Below the pieces are notes generated by a model. It had not been told where the DNA came from, searched no databases, and worked only from the letters and a program-made list of their open reading frames with translations. The position numbers and the translations under genes are program-made. A stretch of 21,137 nt of DNA, taken from B1 sp964355075. GTDB taxonomy: Bacteria > Bacteroidota > Bacteroidia > UKL13-3. The stretch is taken from positions 1-21,137 of the forward strand of contig CAYHCF010000045.1 in NCBI GenBank assembly GCA_964355075.1, read 5' to 3'. Positions 5,287 through 14,112 of the stretch are shown here, one piece after another; the first letter of the stretch is position 1, and each line of letters begins with the position of its first letter.

Positions 5287-8200
5287 TCAATTAACCACAA
5301 ACCTCTTTACAGCGCTCTTTCCTTCTCGATTTATCTCCACAAAATATACGCCCGGGGCAAGGTTTGTACTGTTGAATTCAATTTTCTCTCTAGTATGCGT
5401 ATTCTGAACCTCCATTTCCTGACCCAATAGATCGCTAATTTTTATGCGGGCGTTTTCAAGGTCTTTTCCTTCCAGGGTAAACCTTCCATTATTCGGATTT
5501 GGATATAAATCTATCAAAACCCCAAATTCAAATTCTTCTTTTGAAAGCTTCCAATCCGTAGTAAAACCAAACTCAAAATGGCTGCCAAAATCGGGTTGAA
5601 AAGTTTTGTATAAGCTGCCGGTTGACCTCAATATCCGCATATAACCTGTTCCCTGATTCGTATTGGCCCACCACGCCAGCCCGTCTTGTCCGGCGTCCTC
5701 AACAATTATTTTATAACAACCGCTTAAAGAGTAATTGTATTTATAAGTGGTGTTGGCAGTTGCAAAAGTTTTGGAGTCGATCAGGTCGCCGTCCGCATCT
5801 ACAATTTTATAAGAATTTTCTTCGGGATTATTGTTCGTTCTCAATTCAATCGTGAAGTTTCCCGGAACAATTTCCGGCCTGTTGAATGGCGAACTAAATT
5901 TGTTATTATACACATAATCGTCGCTTAGGGTATTCACCTTTTTTATTTCGGCATTGAATACATTGTTCAGTGGTAAGATCCCATCAAACCATAAGTTATT
6001 AATGGGTAAAGTGAGCACAACAGTGTCCATTGAAGCGAGGTTGCCGGTCCAGTTATAAGTTTGTTTTGCACTGGCATTGTTGATCCAATAATTTATTTCC
6101 AATTTAGTGATATTGGCAGAACCGGTGTTTTGAACCACGATCTGTGGTCGCGAACACATCGGGTTGCTTCTTGAATACAAAACCTTATCTGTTGGTTGCA
6201 GCACTTCCTTAATACGTGCATCAAGCGTAAAATTGGGTGAACCGTAAGTAACCAATTGATGTGCCACCAGGAAGTTATAGGTTCCTCCGGTTTTGGTTGG
6301 CAAGGAAGCATTATAATCAATGCTAGCGTTTGAACCGGGCGTTACAAACGAAGTTATGTATTGTTCCATTAATAAAGAGCTTTGCCCCGGGCACCAACCC
6401 TGCCGGTCATAGACCCATGTGCCGCCCTGTGGAAATACAGGATTTGTGGAACAGGGAACAACAATTTTCCAGGTAAATTCGGTGGTACCACCATTGATAT
6501 TGATCATGTGATCTATCGGACCTCCATTAGCTTCAAATTCACCATCGCTGCCATGACCGGTGATGTAAGAACGAATTTTGAATTCTTTTCCGGTACTTAA
6601 TAGAGGAACACTTACAGGTGCAAATCGGGTTTCGTTGTTGATGCTGGCAATAGAAGCAGAACCTGCCCGGATGGCACCCTGCCAGATTTGGTTAAACTGT
6701 AAAACATTTCTTGGCGGTGTGCCTACCACAAACCAAAACTCTACGTCCATTTGCTCCTGAGTTTGGCCTCCTAAAGTCATAAGAATTCGTTTTGGACCTT
6801 TCAGGATTGGCGAAAAATCAGTTACATCAAAATACCATGATTTGCCGGCGGCACCTAAATCAAGCCCAATACCGTACGGAGTAACAAACGACATGATTTC
6901 GTTGTAAAAAGGATATCGCTTAATATAATTCAAATTAACTACTGTAAAAACTCCCTCCGAATCAACCGGAATCAGAGATACTAATTTGTTGCTGTCTCCA
7001 TTAAATACCTGTTGGGGTATAGCGCGATAATAATTCAGATAAGTTGTATCCAGGTTAATCAAATCGTTCGTAAGGGGAGAAATTCCTGCCTTGGAGATAA
7101 TGGAGTACTTTTCAATTACAGAAGTTTGACATTTAATCGAATCCCGCACAGTGCTATTCTGAACACGGATATTATAACTTCCTTTAAAAAATTGGATGCC
7201 CGGACGCATGCTGGTTTCATAAAAACTTCTGTTCAGCTGGTCGCCGCGATCGTAGGTCCATTGCAGATTTACTCCTGTTGATGAAATATTGTTAATGATA
7301 TCGGTTAGCGTCAAACCTGAAGCCTCATGGAGTGGGTAATAGGCCAGTAAATTTGCATACAAAGGATGACTGGCGCTTATAGGTTTGTTCATCCATGCCG
7401 GAACCAATGAATCGGGCATTTCTTTTGACCAGATACTTAATTCATTTATTTTCCCTTTGTAATTATTCTGATTATTAGGGTCAGCACCCAGAAATAAATT
7501 GAGGATAGAAATAACTTTGGTTTTACCCGTTCCGGATAACCACAACGAACCGTTTAAAAATATTTTCATATTACCTGTTACTGCATTTTTGGTGAAAGTC
7601 CAGTAATTCCATTGTCCCACTTCTTCCGTTAAAGTAGCAATTTTATTAATCCGGTCATATGCACCGCCTGAAAACCCACAATCAAAATAAATATTGTTGC
7701 TGCTGTGAGGCAGATGAATATTCAATTGCCTATCGCCGGGATTTGTGGCATAAGCATATAATATAGTTGTTGACATGGGCATTGAAGCTGCATGACCAAA
7801 TGCCCAAAAAGAAATAGTCAATTCATAATTGATTGCGGCTAATTTGGAAGCATCTAATTTAACCCGACCCTTATTGGCCAAATCGAGGGCATAATTGTTA
7901 TTGGCATATAAACCCAGTACCAAAGAATCGCTTCTTCCATTAAATACCAGGGCGTTTCCGGGAACCGTATTTGTAAAAGAAAATTCAATCAGAATGTTTT
8001 GAGTGCCATTCCAGGTAAAAGGGATTTTGAAGGGTATGCGGTTATTTCCATTCACAAATACATAATCGCTGTTAAATACTTCGGTGAATCCTGTTAACTC
8101 CATGGCCCCCGAATTTAAAACGGTAGTACTGGTATGTTTGATCCTGATCTTTAAAAACCGCGCTACTCCTCCACTGCTGCTCACTGATAATGACAAGCCT

Positions 8201-8754
8201 TTGATATCACCTGCAGTTAAGCCTGAAGAAAGAAGTTCGGCAGCACGATAAATTACCTGCGATTTACCCGAACGTTCATTGGTTTTCAATAAATAAGATA
8301 TGGGTTGTGAACCACTTGCCACCGAATATTGGCTTTCATTCAAAATGCTGTCGAGGATGACTTTATTTTGAGTATAATCATAATAATCATAGCGTGCTTT
8401 TGAGGTATAAGCAAATGAACTTCCGTTAAAATTCGGAATCACATAATTGGGTTGAGAATTTGCTTCGTCTTCAACTTTGGAAGAATCAACAATATAGGTA
8501 TTGCAGGAATAATCCCACTCACCACAACCTAAGTTTCGGTCGGTACTGTTCGAAACCAATGCATTTTTACAACGCATATTGTACTTCATGATAATTTTTT
8601 CGTAGGTAAGATTACCCGAAGGGAAATTGGCAAGCGTATCTCTTGTATTGCTTCCATAATGAAAGGTTCTCACCTTAATGGTATCGCCCACAACTTGTGC
8701 ATTAGCCTGAAATACAGTGGCTAATAATAAAAAACTCAGGATTACTCTTTTCAT
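5287..8754 (-). CDS. Large secreted peptide-N-glycosidase F-related protein with LamG-like insert and T9SS domain
   Basis: This 1155-residue protein has a signal peptide at 1-20 (cleavage near NAQ). The first folded part (about 24-170) contains the cysteine-rich GCGEWDY (76-82), which resembles the PNGase F N-terminal domain around its catalytic aspartate; D81 is the counterpart. A LamG-like domain follows (about 285-455). The second PNGase F-like part (about 600-850) has TLGGQTQEQMDVEFWFV, GHGSDGEF (733-740), PQGGTW (775-780) and DRQGWCPG (783-790). Then come a CARDB-like beta domain (about 860-957), a beta-sandwich with GCYKIIVEDAGQDG (1012-1025) and a T9SS sorting domain (about 1077-1155, YPNP at 1084-1087). 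PNGase F releases N-glycans from asparagine; whether this one is active is unproven. The ATG at 8754 sits 32 bases below a -7 element. Confidence 0.8.
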   Translation of the reverse strand: MKRVILSFLLLATVFQANAQVVGDTIKVRTFHYGSNTRDTLANFPSGNLTYEKIIMKYNMRCKNALVSNSTDRNLGCGEWDYSCNTYIVDSSKVEDEANSQPNYVIPNFNGSSFAYTSKARYDYYDYTQNKVILDSILNESQYSVASGSQPISYLLKTNERSGKSQVIYRAAELLSSGLTAGDIKGLSLSVSSSGGVARFLKIRIKHTSTTVLNSGAMELTGFTEVFNSDYVFVNGNNRIPFKIPFTWNGTQNILIEFSFTNTVPGNALVFNGRSDSLVLGLYANNNYALDLANKGRVKLDASKLAAINYELTISFWAFGHAASMPMSTTILYAYATNPGDRQLNIHLPHSSNNIYFDCGFSGGAYDRINKIATLTEEVGQWNYWTFTKNAVTGNMKIFLNGSLWLSGTGKTKVISILNLFLGADPNNQNNYKGKINELSIWSKEMPDSLVPAWMNKPISASHPLYANLLAYYPLHEASGLTLTDIINNISSTGVNLQWTYDRGDQLNRSFYETSMRPGIQFFKGSYNIRVQNSTVRDSIKCQTSVIEKYSIISKAGISPLTNDLINLDTTYLNYYRAIPQQVFNGDSNKLVSLIPVDSEGVFTVVNLNYIKRYPFYNEIMSFVTPYGIGLDLGAAGKSWYFDVTDFSPILKGPKRILMTLGGQTQEQMDVEFWFVVGTPPRNVLQFNQIWQGAIRAGSASIASINNETRFAPVSVPLLSTGKEFKIRSYITGHGSDGEFEANGGPIDHMININGGTTEFTWKIVVPCSTNPVFPQGGTWVYDRQGWCPGQSSLLMEQYITSFVTPGSNASIDYNASLPTKTGGTYNFLVAHQLVTYGSPNFTLDARIKEVLQPTDKVLYSRSNPMCSRPQIVVQNTGSANITKLEINYWINNASAKQTYNWTGNLASMDTVVLTLPINNLWFDGILPLNNVFNAEIKKVNTLSDDYVYNNKFSSPFNRPEIVPGNFTIELRTNNNPEENSYKIVDADGDLIDSKTFATANTTYKYNYSLSGCYKIIVEDAGQDGLAWWANTNQGTGYMRILRSTGSLYKTFQPDFGSHFEFGFTTDWKLSKEEFEFGVLIDLYPNPNNGRFTLEGKDLENARIKISDLLGQEMEVQNTHTREKIEFNSTNLAPGVYFVEINREGKSAVKRFVVN

Positions 8755-8786
8755 AATAATTAATAAACAGCAAAAAAAACTGCGTC

Positions 8787-8794
8787 CAAATATA
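8787..8794 (-). promoter_or_regulatory. -7 element for the PNGase F-related gene
   Basis: The minus strand reads TATATTTG, a match to TAnnTTTG, with transcription start expected about 25 bases before the ATG at 8754. I found no clear -33 TTTG at the usual distance. The 202-base divergent gap between this gene and yebC holds only the two promoters. Confidence 0.5.
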
Positions 8795-8918
8795 AGGTTG
8801 TGGAAGCAAAATAAATAAATTCTATGGAATCAGAGTCAAAGGATTGAAAGTACGCTTGTGATTATGCTTCAATTAGGGATGATTTTCTTCTAAAATAAAG
8901 ACATTAACGCAAACCTCC

Positions 8919-8926
8919 TATATTTG
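8919..8926 (+). promoter_or_regulatory. -7 element for yebC
   Basis: TATATTTG matches TAnnTTTG and lies about 30 bases ahead of the yebC ATG at 8957. It gives a short leader and would also drive the downstream acetyltransferase/hydrolase gene. Confidence 0.5.
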
Positions 8927-8956
8927 CAACTTAAATTAATTGATCAATAGGGAAAA

Positions 8957-9667
8957 ATGGGAAGGGTATTTGAAAAACGCAAACACAAGATGTTTGCACG
9001 TTTTGCCAGGATGAGTCAGGCTTTTACTAAAATCGGGAGAGAAATCGCCATCGTTGTGAAAGCCGGTGGCCCCGATCCGGATAGCAACTCAAGACTACGT
9101 GTATTAATTGCAAATGCCAAAGCAGTAAACATGCCGAAGGTAAATATTGATGCCGCCATTAACCGGGCAAACAGCAAGGCTGAAAAGGCATTTGAAGAAA
9201 TTACGTATGAAGGAAAAGGCCCTCATGGAGTGGCCATGATGATAGAAACGGCTACAGATAACCCTACCCGTACCATTGCCAATTTGAGAACTCATTTTAA
9301 TAAAACAGGAGGGCAAATCCTGGTTTCGGGGAGTTTGGATTTCTTGTTTGAACGCAAAGGTGTTTTCGCCATTCCCATTAAAGGCCTCAACTTTGAAGAG
9401 TTTGAATTAGAAATGATTGATTATGGAATGGAAGAAATGGAGGATGACGGAGAAGGTAATTTAGTGATAACGGTTGCTTTTACTGAGTTCGGCGCCATGC
9501 AAAAAGCCCTGGAAGATCGTAAGATTGAGATCGTAAGCGCTAACTTAGTCAGAGAGCCTACCACTACAGTTGAATTAACAGAAGAACAAGAAGAAGACTT
9601 TGGTAAATTATTGGATCGTTTGGATGAAGACGATGATGTGACCCATGTTTTCCATAACTTGAAATAA
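8957..9667 (+). CDS. yebC: YebC/TACO1-family translation factor
   Basis: This 236-residue protein matches the YebC/PmpR family over its whole length. It has the basic N-terminus MGRVFEKRKHKMFARFARMSQAFTKIGREI, then GGPDPDSNSRLR and the stretch VNMPKVNIDAAINRA. The middle domain is marked by ITYEGKGPHGVAMMIE and NRTxxxLRxxFxKxGG-like sequence, and the acidic C-terminal part ends at DDDVTHVFHNLK. Family members were long annotated as transcription regulators. Bacterial YebC and mitochondrial TACO1 are now linked to ribosome function at proline-rich stretches. It acts in the cytoplasm. The stop codon directly abuts the ATG of the next gene, so the two are probably co-transcribed and translationally coupled. 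Confidence 0.95.
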   Translation: MGRVFEKRKHKMFARFARMSQAFTKIGREIAIVVKAGGPDPDSNSRLRVLIANAKAVNMPKVNIDAAINRANSKAEKAFEEITYEGKGPHGVAMMIETATDNPTRTIANLRTHFNKTGGQILVSGSLDFLFERKGVFAIPIKGLNFEEFELEMIDYGMEEMEDDGEGNLVITVAFTEFGAMQKALEDRKIEIVSANLVREPTTTVELTEEQEEDFGKLLDRLDEDDDVTHVFHNLK

Positions 9668-11200
9668 ATGAAAACCAGACCCTCAAGAAAACCGAAACTT
9701 ATTGAACGCAACGCCGAAAGAGGCGATTTGGAAGACATCATTGAATTGTCAAAGGTCTGCTTTCCAAAATACGATCCCTGGACAATCGAAATGCTGGTAA
9801 GTCAGTTCGAACATTTCCCGGAAGGAATTCAGGTAATTGAATATAACGGAGAGATTGTAGGTTCAGCCAATAGCTTAATTATTAATTGGGATGAATATGA
9901 TGATGATCACAGTTGGAAAGAAATTTGCGATAACGGTTTTATCACTAACCACGATGAAGAGGGCGATACCCTATATGGAATTGAGGTAATGGTTCATCCC
10001 GATTATCAGGGATTTAAAATTGGCAGGCGTTTATATGAAATGCGTAAGATTTTATGCCATGAAAAAAACCTGAAACGTATTCTGATTGGTGGCAGAGTTC
10101 CTAATTATTGTAAATATTCAGAGGACTTTGGGATCAGGGCCTATATAAAACGGGTGGTGGATAAAAAACTAAAAGACCCTGTGGTTACTTTTCAACTTTC
10201 GCAGGGATTTACCATACAAAGGATCATCAAAGATTACCTGCCCGAAGATTTGGAAAGTGAAGGTTATGCCTTGTTATTAGAATGGATAAATCTGGATTAT
10301 GTCCCCGAAATTCGTGAACGCAGCGTGTTAATGAAGAAGGTACGTATTTGTTGTATTCAATACGAACTTCGCAAAATTCGCAGTTTTAAGGAGCTTGCCC
10401 AGCAATGCGAGTACTTTACCGATGTTGCCTCCAATTATAAATCAGACTTCGTTTTATTCCCTGAGCTTTTTACCACCCAACTCCTCTCCCTTCATGAATA
10501 CAAGAGCATGAGTCCGGAAGACAGTATTCGCAAGATTGATGAATATACCGAAGATTATATTGAGTTATTCTCTCGTTTATCCTTGGAATATAATATCAAT
10601 ATTGTTGCCGGAACCCATTTACAGGTTGAAAACGAAAACCTGTATAATATTTCATATCTCTTTAAGCGGGATGGTACTTACGAAAAGCAATATAAAATTC
10701 ATATCACAACCAATGAATCCAAGTGGTGGGGTGTAAAAGCAGGCAATGAAATAAAAGTTTTCAATACCGATTGCGGCAAAGTTGCCATCAATATATGCTA
10801 TGATGTTGAATTTCCGGAAATGGCCCGGATAGCTTGCCAGAAAGGCGCCAAAATTTTGTTTGTACCTTTCAGTACAGATGAAAAACATGGGCATCTAAGG
10901 GTAAAAATTTGTGCCCAATCGCGTGCTGTCGAAAATCAGATATTTGTGGCCACAGCAGGCACTATTGGCAATATCCCTTCGGTTGATAATATTGATATCA
11001 ATTACGCACAATCCGGAATTTATACACCCAGCGATTTTGCTTTTCCACCTGATGCCATAGCCGGCGAATGCAGCACCAATATTGAAACCGTTGTAATTGC
11101 CGATCTCGACCTTGCCGCACTGGAAAGAGCCAGAAACACTGGCACGGTGCTAAACTGGAAAGACAGAAGAAATGATATGTATGAAGTGGTGGAAAAATGA
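9668..11200 (+). CDS. Fused GNAT acetyltransferase / carbon-nitrogen hydrolase (nitrilase superfamily)
   Basis: This 510-residue protein has two enzyme domains. The N-terminal part (about 12-215) is a GNAT fold; VMVHPDYQGFKIGRRLYE (107-124) is motif A with the acetyl-CoA loop QGFKIGR. The C-terminal part (about 223-505) is a carbon-nitrogen hydrolase with the Glu-Lys-Cys triad: E266 in FPELF, K343 in YKIHIT and C377 in NICYDVEFPE. Such hydrolases cleave amides or nitriles, or transfer acyl groups. The same fusion is found in Bacteroidota genomes, but I know of no established substrate. A pathway in which one domain acylates an amine and the other acts on an amide of the same metabolite is only inference. 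The ATG follows the yebC TAA with no gap, and a hairpin terminator lies beyond the stop. Confidence 0.9.
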   Translation: MKTRPSRKPKLIERNAERGDLEDIIELSKVCFPKYDPWTIEMLVSQFEHFPEGIQVIEYNGEIVGSANSLIINWDEYDDDHSWKEICDNGFITNHDEEGDTLYGIEVMVHPDYQGFKIGRRLYEMRKILCHEKNLKRILIGGRVPNYCKYSEDFGIRAYIKRVVDKKLKDPVVTFQLSQGFTIQRIIKDYLPEDLESEGYALLLEWINLDYVPEIRERSVLMKKVRICCIQYELRKIRSFKELAQQCEYFTDVASNYKSDFVLFPELFTTQLLSLHEYKSMSPEDSIRKIDEYTEDYIELFSRLSLEYNINIVAGTHLQVENENLYNISYLFKRDGTYEKQYKIHITTNESKWWGVKAGNEIKVFNTDCGKVAINICYDVEFPEMARIACQKGAKILFVPFSTDEKHGHLRVKICAQSRAVENQIFVATAGTIGNIPSVDNIDINYAQSGIYTPSDFAFPPDAIAGECSTNIETVVIADLDLAALERARNTGTVLNWKDRRNDMYEVVEK

Positions 11201-11270
11201 AAATAGGAAATAAGTCCCGAGAGCAACCGGAACAAAATATGCCTATCATTTTTTAGATTCGTGAACCTAT

Positions 11271-11308
11271 AAAAATCCTCGTTAAGAAAGACTTAATGGA
11301 GATTTTTT
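11271..11308. terminator. Bidirectional hairpin terminator between convergent genes
   Basis: AAAAATC (11271-11277) pairs with GATTTTT and GTTAAG with CTTAAT around the loop AAAGA, with wobble pairs and a mismatch between. A T run follows on the plus strand and an A run precedes it. It lies between the acetyltransferase/hydrolase stop at 11200 and the minus-strand gene ending at 11335. Confidence 0.6.
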
Positions 11309-11334
11309 CAAATTTAAAAACAAGTATATTCCGG

Positions 11335-12231
11335 TTATTTTAACAGGTAATTACTCTGGTGAACCAAGGTGTTTTCAACATAGATATTGATCGAATAAGT
11401 GCCTGGAATCAAAATTCTCTCCTCATTCTCAAAAGACAAACAGAGGTTTTGTTTTTCACCAGTATAGCTAACTTTAAGACTTGAGGTCGCATCCAAATCT
11501 TTTCCATCAGCCATAACAAATTGGGTTTTGGAATATCCCATTAAAGTTTTGCCGTCGGGAGCCAATATTACCAGGTAAAGCATTTTATCTCCGGCAGGTG
11601 CCACTTTGTTATCCATTAATGTAAAGCAGGATTCGATTTTATTGGTACGCTTAGCCAATACGCTTTCAACATATTTGCCACTGTTACGCTTCTTAAATGA
11701 ATTCACTTTCAAATATTCAATTTTCAATTGAGAGGCTGTTGTAACCTTTGATTCCAAAAGATTTTTTTGCTCATTTAAATCAGAAACAGTCGAATTCAAA
11801 CTAGCGTTTTCATTTTTAAGTACTTTATTTTCGGCCATCAAATTGTCAATTTTATCCAGGTATTCATCGCGCAATTTCCTGAGTTGCTCCATCTCTGTTT
11901 TGAGTCTTTTAGTAAGTGCATCCTTATTTTTCTCTTCCTGGATTATTTTTCTGATTTTTTGTTCCTGAGCCATAATAATATTATTGGCATCATTTAGCAG
12001 GGTATCAAGATTACCTGCAATACCCCGGTATTTTTCTAATTCCATGCTGATACTTGCCAATTCCCTGTCAACATCCAGCTTGGCAGTACTTAAACTATCC
12101 ACCTCAGTATTATACTGAAGAATGGTAGTTGCATGATTTTTCCACTGATAAATATTGACACCTATGGAGATGATGAGTAATAGTAACGCGATAGTTAGTG
12201 CATTGCTATTTTTTTGTTTTTGTGGTTCCAT
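11335..12231 (-). CDS. Membrane-anchored coiled-coil protein of unknown function
   Basis: From the ATG at 12231 the protein has 298 residues. The frame is open to 12354, but those extra codons would overlap lpxB on the other strand and look unlike protein. An N-terminal membrane segment (ALTIALLLLIISIGVNIY, about 11-28) is followed by a long coiled coil (about 40-165) rich in K, E, L and N, such as MEQLRKLRDEYLDKIDNLMA. The last 120 residues look like a beta-rich globular domain (IESCFTLMDNKVAPAGDKMLYLVILAPDG and GTYSINIYVEN). The topology suggests a single-pass inner-membrane protein with the coiled coil in the periplasm. I do not recognise a named family. It is divergent from lpxB with a 71-base gap. 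Confidence 0.75.
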   Translation of the reverse strand: MEPQKQKNSNALTIALLLLIISIGVNIYQWKNHATTILQYNTEVDSLSTAKLDVDRELASISMELEKYRGIAGNLDTLLNDANNIIMAQEQKIRKIIQEEKNKDALTKRLKTEMEQLRKLRDEYLDKIDNLMAENKVLKNENASLNSTVSDLNEQKNLLESKVTTASQLKIEYLKVNSFKKRNSGKYVESVLAKRTNKIESCFTLMDNKVAPAGDKMLYLVILAPDGKTLMGYSKTQFVMADGKDLDATSSLKVSYTGEKQNLCLSFENEERILIPGTYSINIYVENTLVHQSNYLLK

Positions 12232-12302
12232 GATTTTAAAATATACTGCTAATATAATATTTTTAACGGATTGTTTGTTCAATAAGTATATTTTGCAATA
12301 AA

Positions 12303-13421
12303 ATGAGATATTTTTTAATAGCCGGCGAGGCAAGTGGCGATTTATTAGGAGCAAGCCTCATGCAAGGTATCAAACAAATGGATGCAGATTCCCATTTTAA
12401 TTTTTGGGGAGGAGATTTGATGCTCAATGAATCTCCAGGGCTATTACAACACTACAAGGAGATAAATATTATGGGATTTGTGGAGGTTGTATTTAAAATA
12501 AGAACCATCATTAAGAACATAGCGAAGTGTAAACAACAGATTCTTGATTTTAAACCGGATGTTGTAATATTTATTGATTACCCGGGTTTTAACCTCCGAA
12601 TAGCTGAATTTGCAAAAAAAGCCGGATTTAAAACCTGTTATTATATTGCTCCGAAAATCTGGGCATGGAATGAGAAAAGAGGATTAAAGCTTGAAAAATA
12701 TATTGATGAACTTTTGTTAATATTCCCATTTGAGGTTGATTATTTTAAGAAGTGGAAGATTCATGCCAGTTATACCGGGAATCCTTTGATAAAGCAAATA
12801 AAAAACTACAATGCCAATACCCTATTCAGGGAATCAAATGAACTCAGTAACAAACCGATTATTGCTTTGCTTCCCGGAAGCCGTAAGCAGGAAATCAGTC
12901 GAATAATGCCCACCTTGCTAAAGGTGGTAAAACATTTTCCCGCTTTCCAGTTTGTGATTGCAGGTGCACCTTCCATAGCGGAAAGTTATTATCAAAATTA
13001 TCTGAACGATGAAATAAAAATTGTAATTGGCCAAACTTATGATTTACTGAGCAACGCAGCAGCAGCAGTGGTTTGCAGTGGTACCGCATCTTTAGAAACC
13101 GCAATATTTAATGTGCCCCAGGTTTGTGCTTATGTAGCAAATAATATCTCCTATCAAATTGCAATTCGCTTTGTGAAAGTAAAATACATATCACTTGTGA
13201 ACCTGAATTTGAATCGTAAGGCTGTTAGCGAACTCATACAGCATAATTTTAACGAAGCAAATATTGTTGAAGAATTAAAAAAGATATTACCTGATGGGGA
13301 AAAACATCAAAAACTAATGCAGGATTATCATGAACTGCGCAACTTATTTGGTGACGAGAAATCCGAAAGGAATGCAGCAAAAATAATTACAGATCTGGCA
13401 AAGAAGCAGCCTTTGGCCTGA
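12303..13421 (+). CDS. lpxB: Lipid-A-disaccharide synthase
   Basis: The 372-residue protein is the GT19 glycosyltransferase that joins 2,3-diacylglucosamine-1-phosphate (lipid X) to UDP-2,3-diacylglucosamine, giving the lipid A disaccharide at the inner face of the inner membrane. Diagnostic segments are AGEASGDLLG (7-16), INIMGFVEV (54-62), APKIWAWNEKR (116-126), LLPGSRKQEI (189-198) and CSGTASLE (258-265). Length is normal for the family. It is encoded on the opposite strand to the rest of the lipid A genes and overlaps the end of the ABC ATPase gene by 35 bases. Its ATG lies 71 bases from the start of the divergent coiled-coil gene. Confidence 0.95.
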   Translation: MRYFLIAGEASGDLLGASLMQGIKQMDADSHFNFWGGDLMLNESPGLLQHYKEINIMGFVEVVFKIRTIIKNIAKCKQQILDFKPDVVIFIDYPGFNLRIAEFAKKAGFKTCYYIAPKIWAWNEKRGLKLEKYIDELLLIFPFEVDYFKKWKIHASYTGNPLIKQIKNYNANTLFRESNELSNKPIIALLPGSRKQEISRIMPTLLKVVKHFPAFQFVIAGAPSIAESYYQNYLNDEIKIVIGQTYDLLSNAAAAVVCSGTASLETAIFNVPQVCAYVANNISYQIAIRFVKVKYISLVNLNLNRKAVSELIQHNFNEANIVEELKKILPDGEKHQKLMQDYHELRNLFGDEKSERNAAKIITDLAKKQPLA

Positions 13422-14031
13422 AGTCAGCAATGTTTAATACCTGATCGCAAAAATCGTGTTCAAAACTTTGATTGCTTGCTATGATGATCGTTCGCATGCC
13501 TAATTGTTTCTGAATAGATTCCCTATACCAGCTAATGCCTTGTTCATCCAGATTTGAACAGGGTTCATCCAATAAAAGTAATGGCGATTCGGCATAAAAT
13601 GACAAAGCTAATTTGAGCCGTTGTTTCATGCCTGAAGAAAAATGTTTAATAAATTTATTCTCGTTTCCGGCCAGACCGCAATCCGTAATTATTTCACTCA
13701 AAGAAGACCCGGCCCGGAGCTTAAAAAATCCAAAATGAAAAGTGAGCATTTCATTCAAAGTAAATTCCTCAATGAGTTCGAGATAGGGTGCGGCAAATGC
13801 TATTTGATGAATCAAATCATCCTCACTTATGCTTCTATTTTCCAGATGGTAACTGATCTCACCTTTGCTGATGGTTTGAAAATTATAAATAAGCTGAAGT
13901 AAAGTAGATTTTCCACTTCCGTTATTTCCAACCAATGCATAAGCTTTATTGGCCTCAAAAACAGCATTTACTCCCTTAAATATCCATTGCCGGTTGAAGC
14001 GTTTGCCAATGTCAGTGAGGGTAACTTGCAA
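13387..14031 (-). CDS. ABC transporter ATP-binding protein (TTG start)
   Basis: The 214-residue protein has a single nucleotide-binding domain. Walker A is GNNGSGKST (35-43), the signature is FSSGMKQR (131-138), and Walker B is LLLLDEP (151-157) with E156. The region of the Q-loop reads FAAPYLEL without the usual glutamine, and the switch histidine position reads ASNQ (185-188). The protein therefore departs from the consensus at two sites. No permease is encoded nearby, so its partner is unknown. The only usable start is the TTG at 14031, because a stop lies three codons upstream; the TACGAA repeat begins eight bases above it. It is the last gene of the minus-strand lipid A unit, 187 bases after lpxA, and its end overlaps lpxB. 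A role in lipid or LPS export is possible from context only. Confidence 0.85.
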   Translation of the reverse strand: MQVTLTDIGKRFNRQWIFKGVNAVFEANKAYALVGNNGSGKSTLLQLIYNFQTISKGEISYHLENRSISEDDLIHQIAFAAPYLELIEEFTLNEMLTFHFGFFKLRAGSSLSEIITDCGLAGNENKFIKHFSSGMKQRLKLALSFYAESPLLLLDEPCSNLDEQGISWYRESIQKQLGMRTIIIASNQSFEHDFCDQVLNIADFRPKAASLPDL

Positions 14032-14038
14032 GGTGATT

Positions 14039-14110
14039 TACGAATTTACGAAATACGAATTTTACGAATGTACGAATTTTACGAAATACGAATTGTACGA
14101 ATATACGAAT
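14039..14110. repeat. Array of nine TACGAA units
   Basis: TACGAA followed by A or T occurs nine times in 72 bases, with 0-2 bases between units. Two units separated by a T or an AT make a larger imperfect period. The array is AT-rich, noncoding, and sits between the inverted repeat and the TTG start of the ABC gene. Confidence 0.8.
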
Positions 14111-14112
14111 TT

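Noticed and set aside
5622..7281. Several open frames of 60-89 codons opposite or within the PNGase F-related gene
   Set aside because: All lie inside a continuous 1155-codon gene with clear domains and show no independent features.
12232..12354. Longer start for the coiled-coil gene at 12354
   Set aside because: It would overlap the lpxB start on the other strand and place a non-natural stretch ahead of the membrane anchor; the ATG at 12231 is better.
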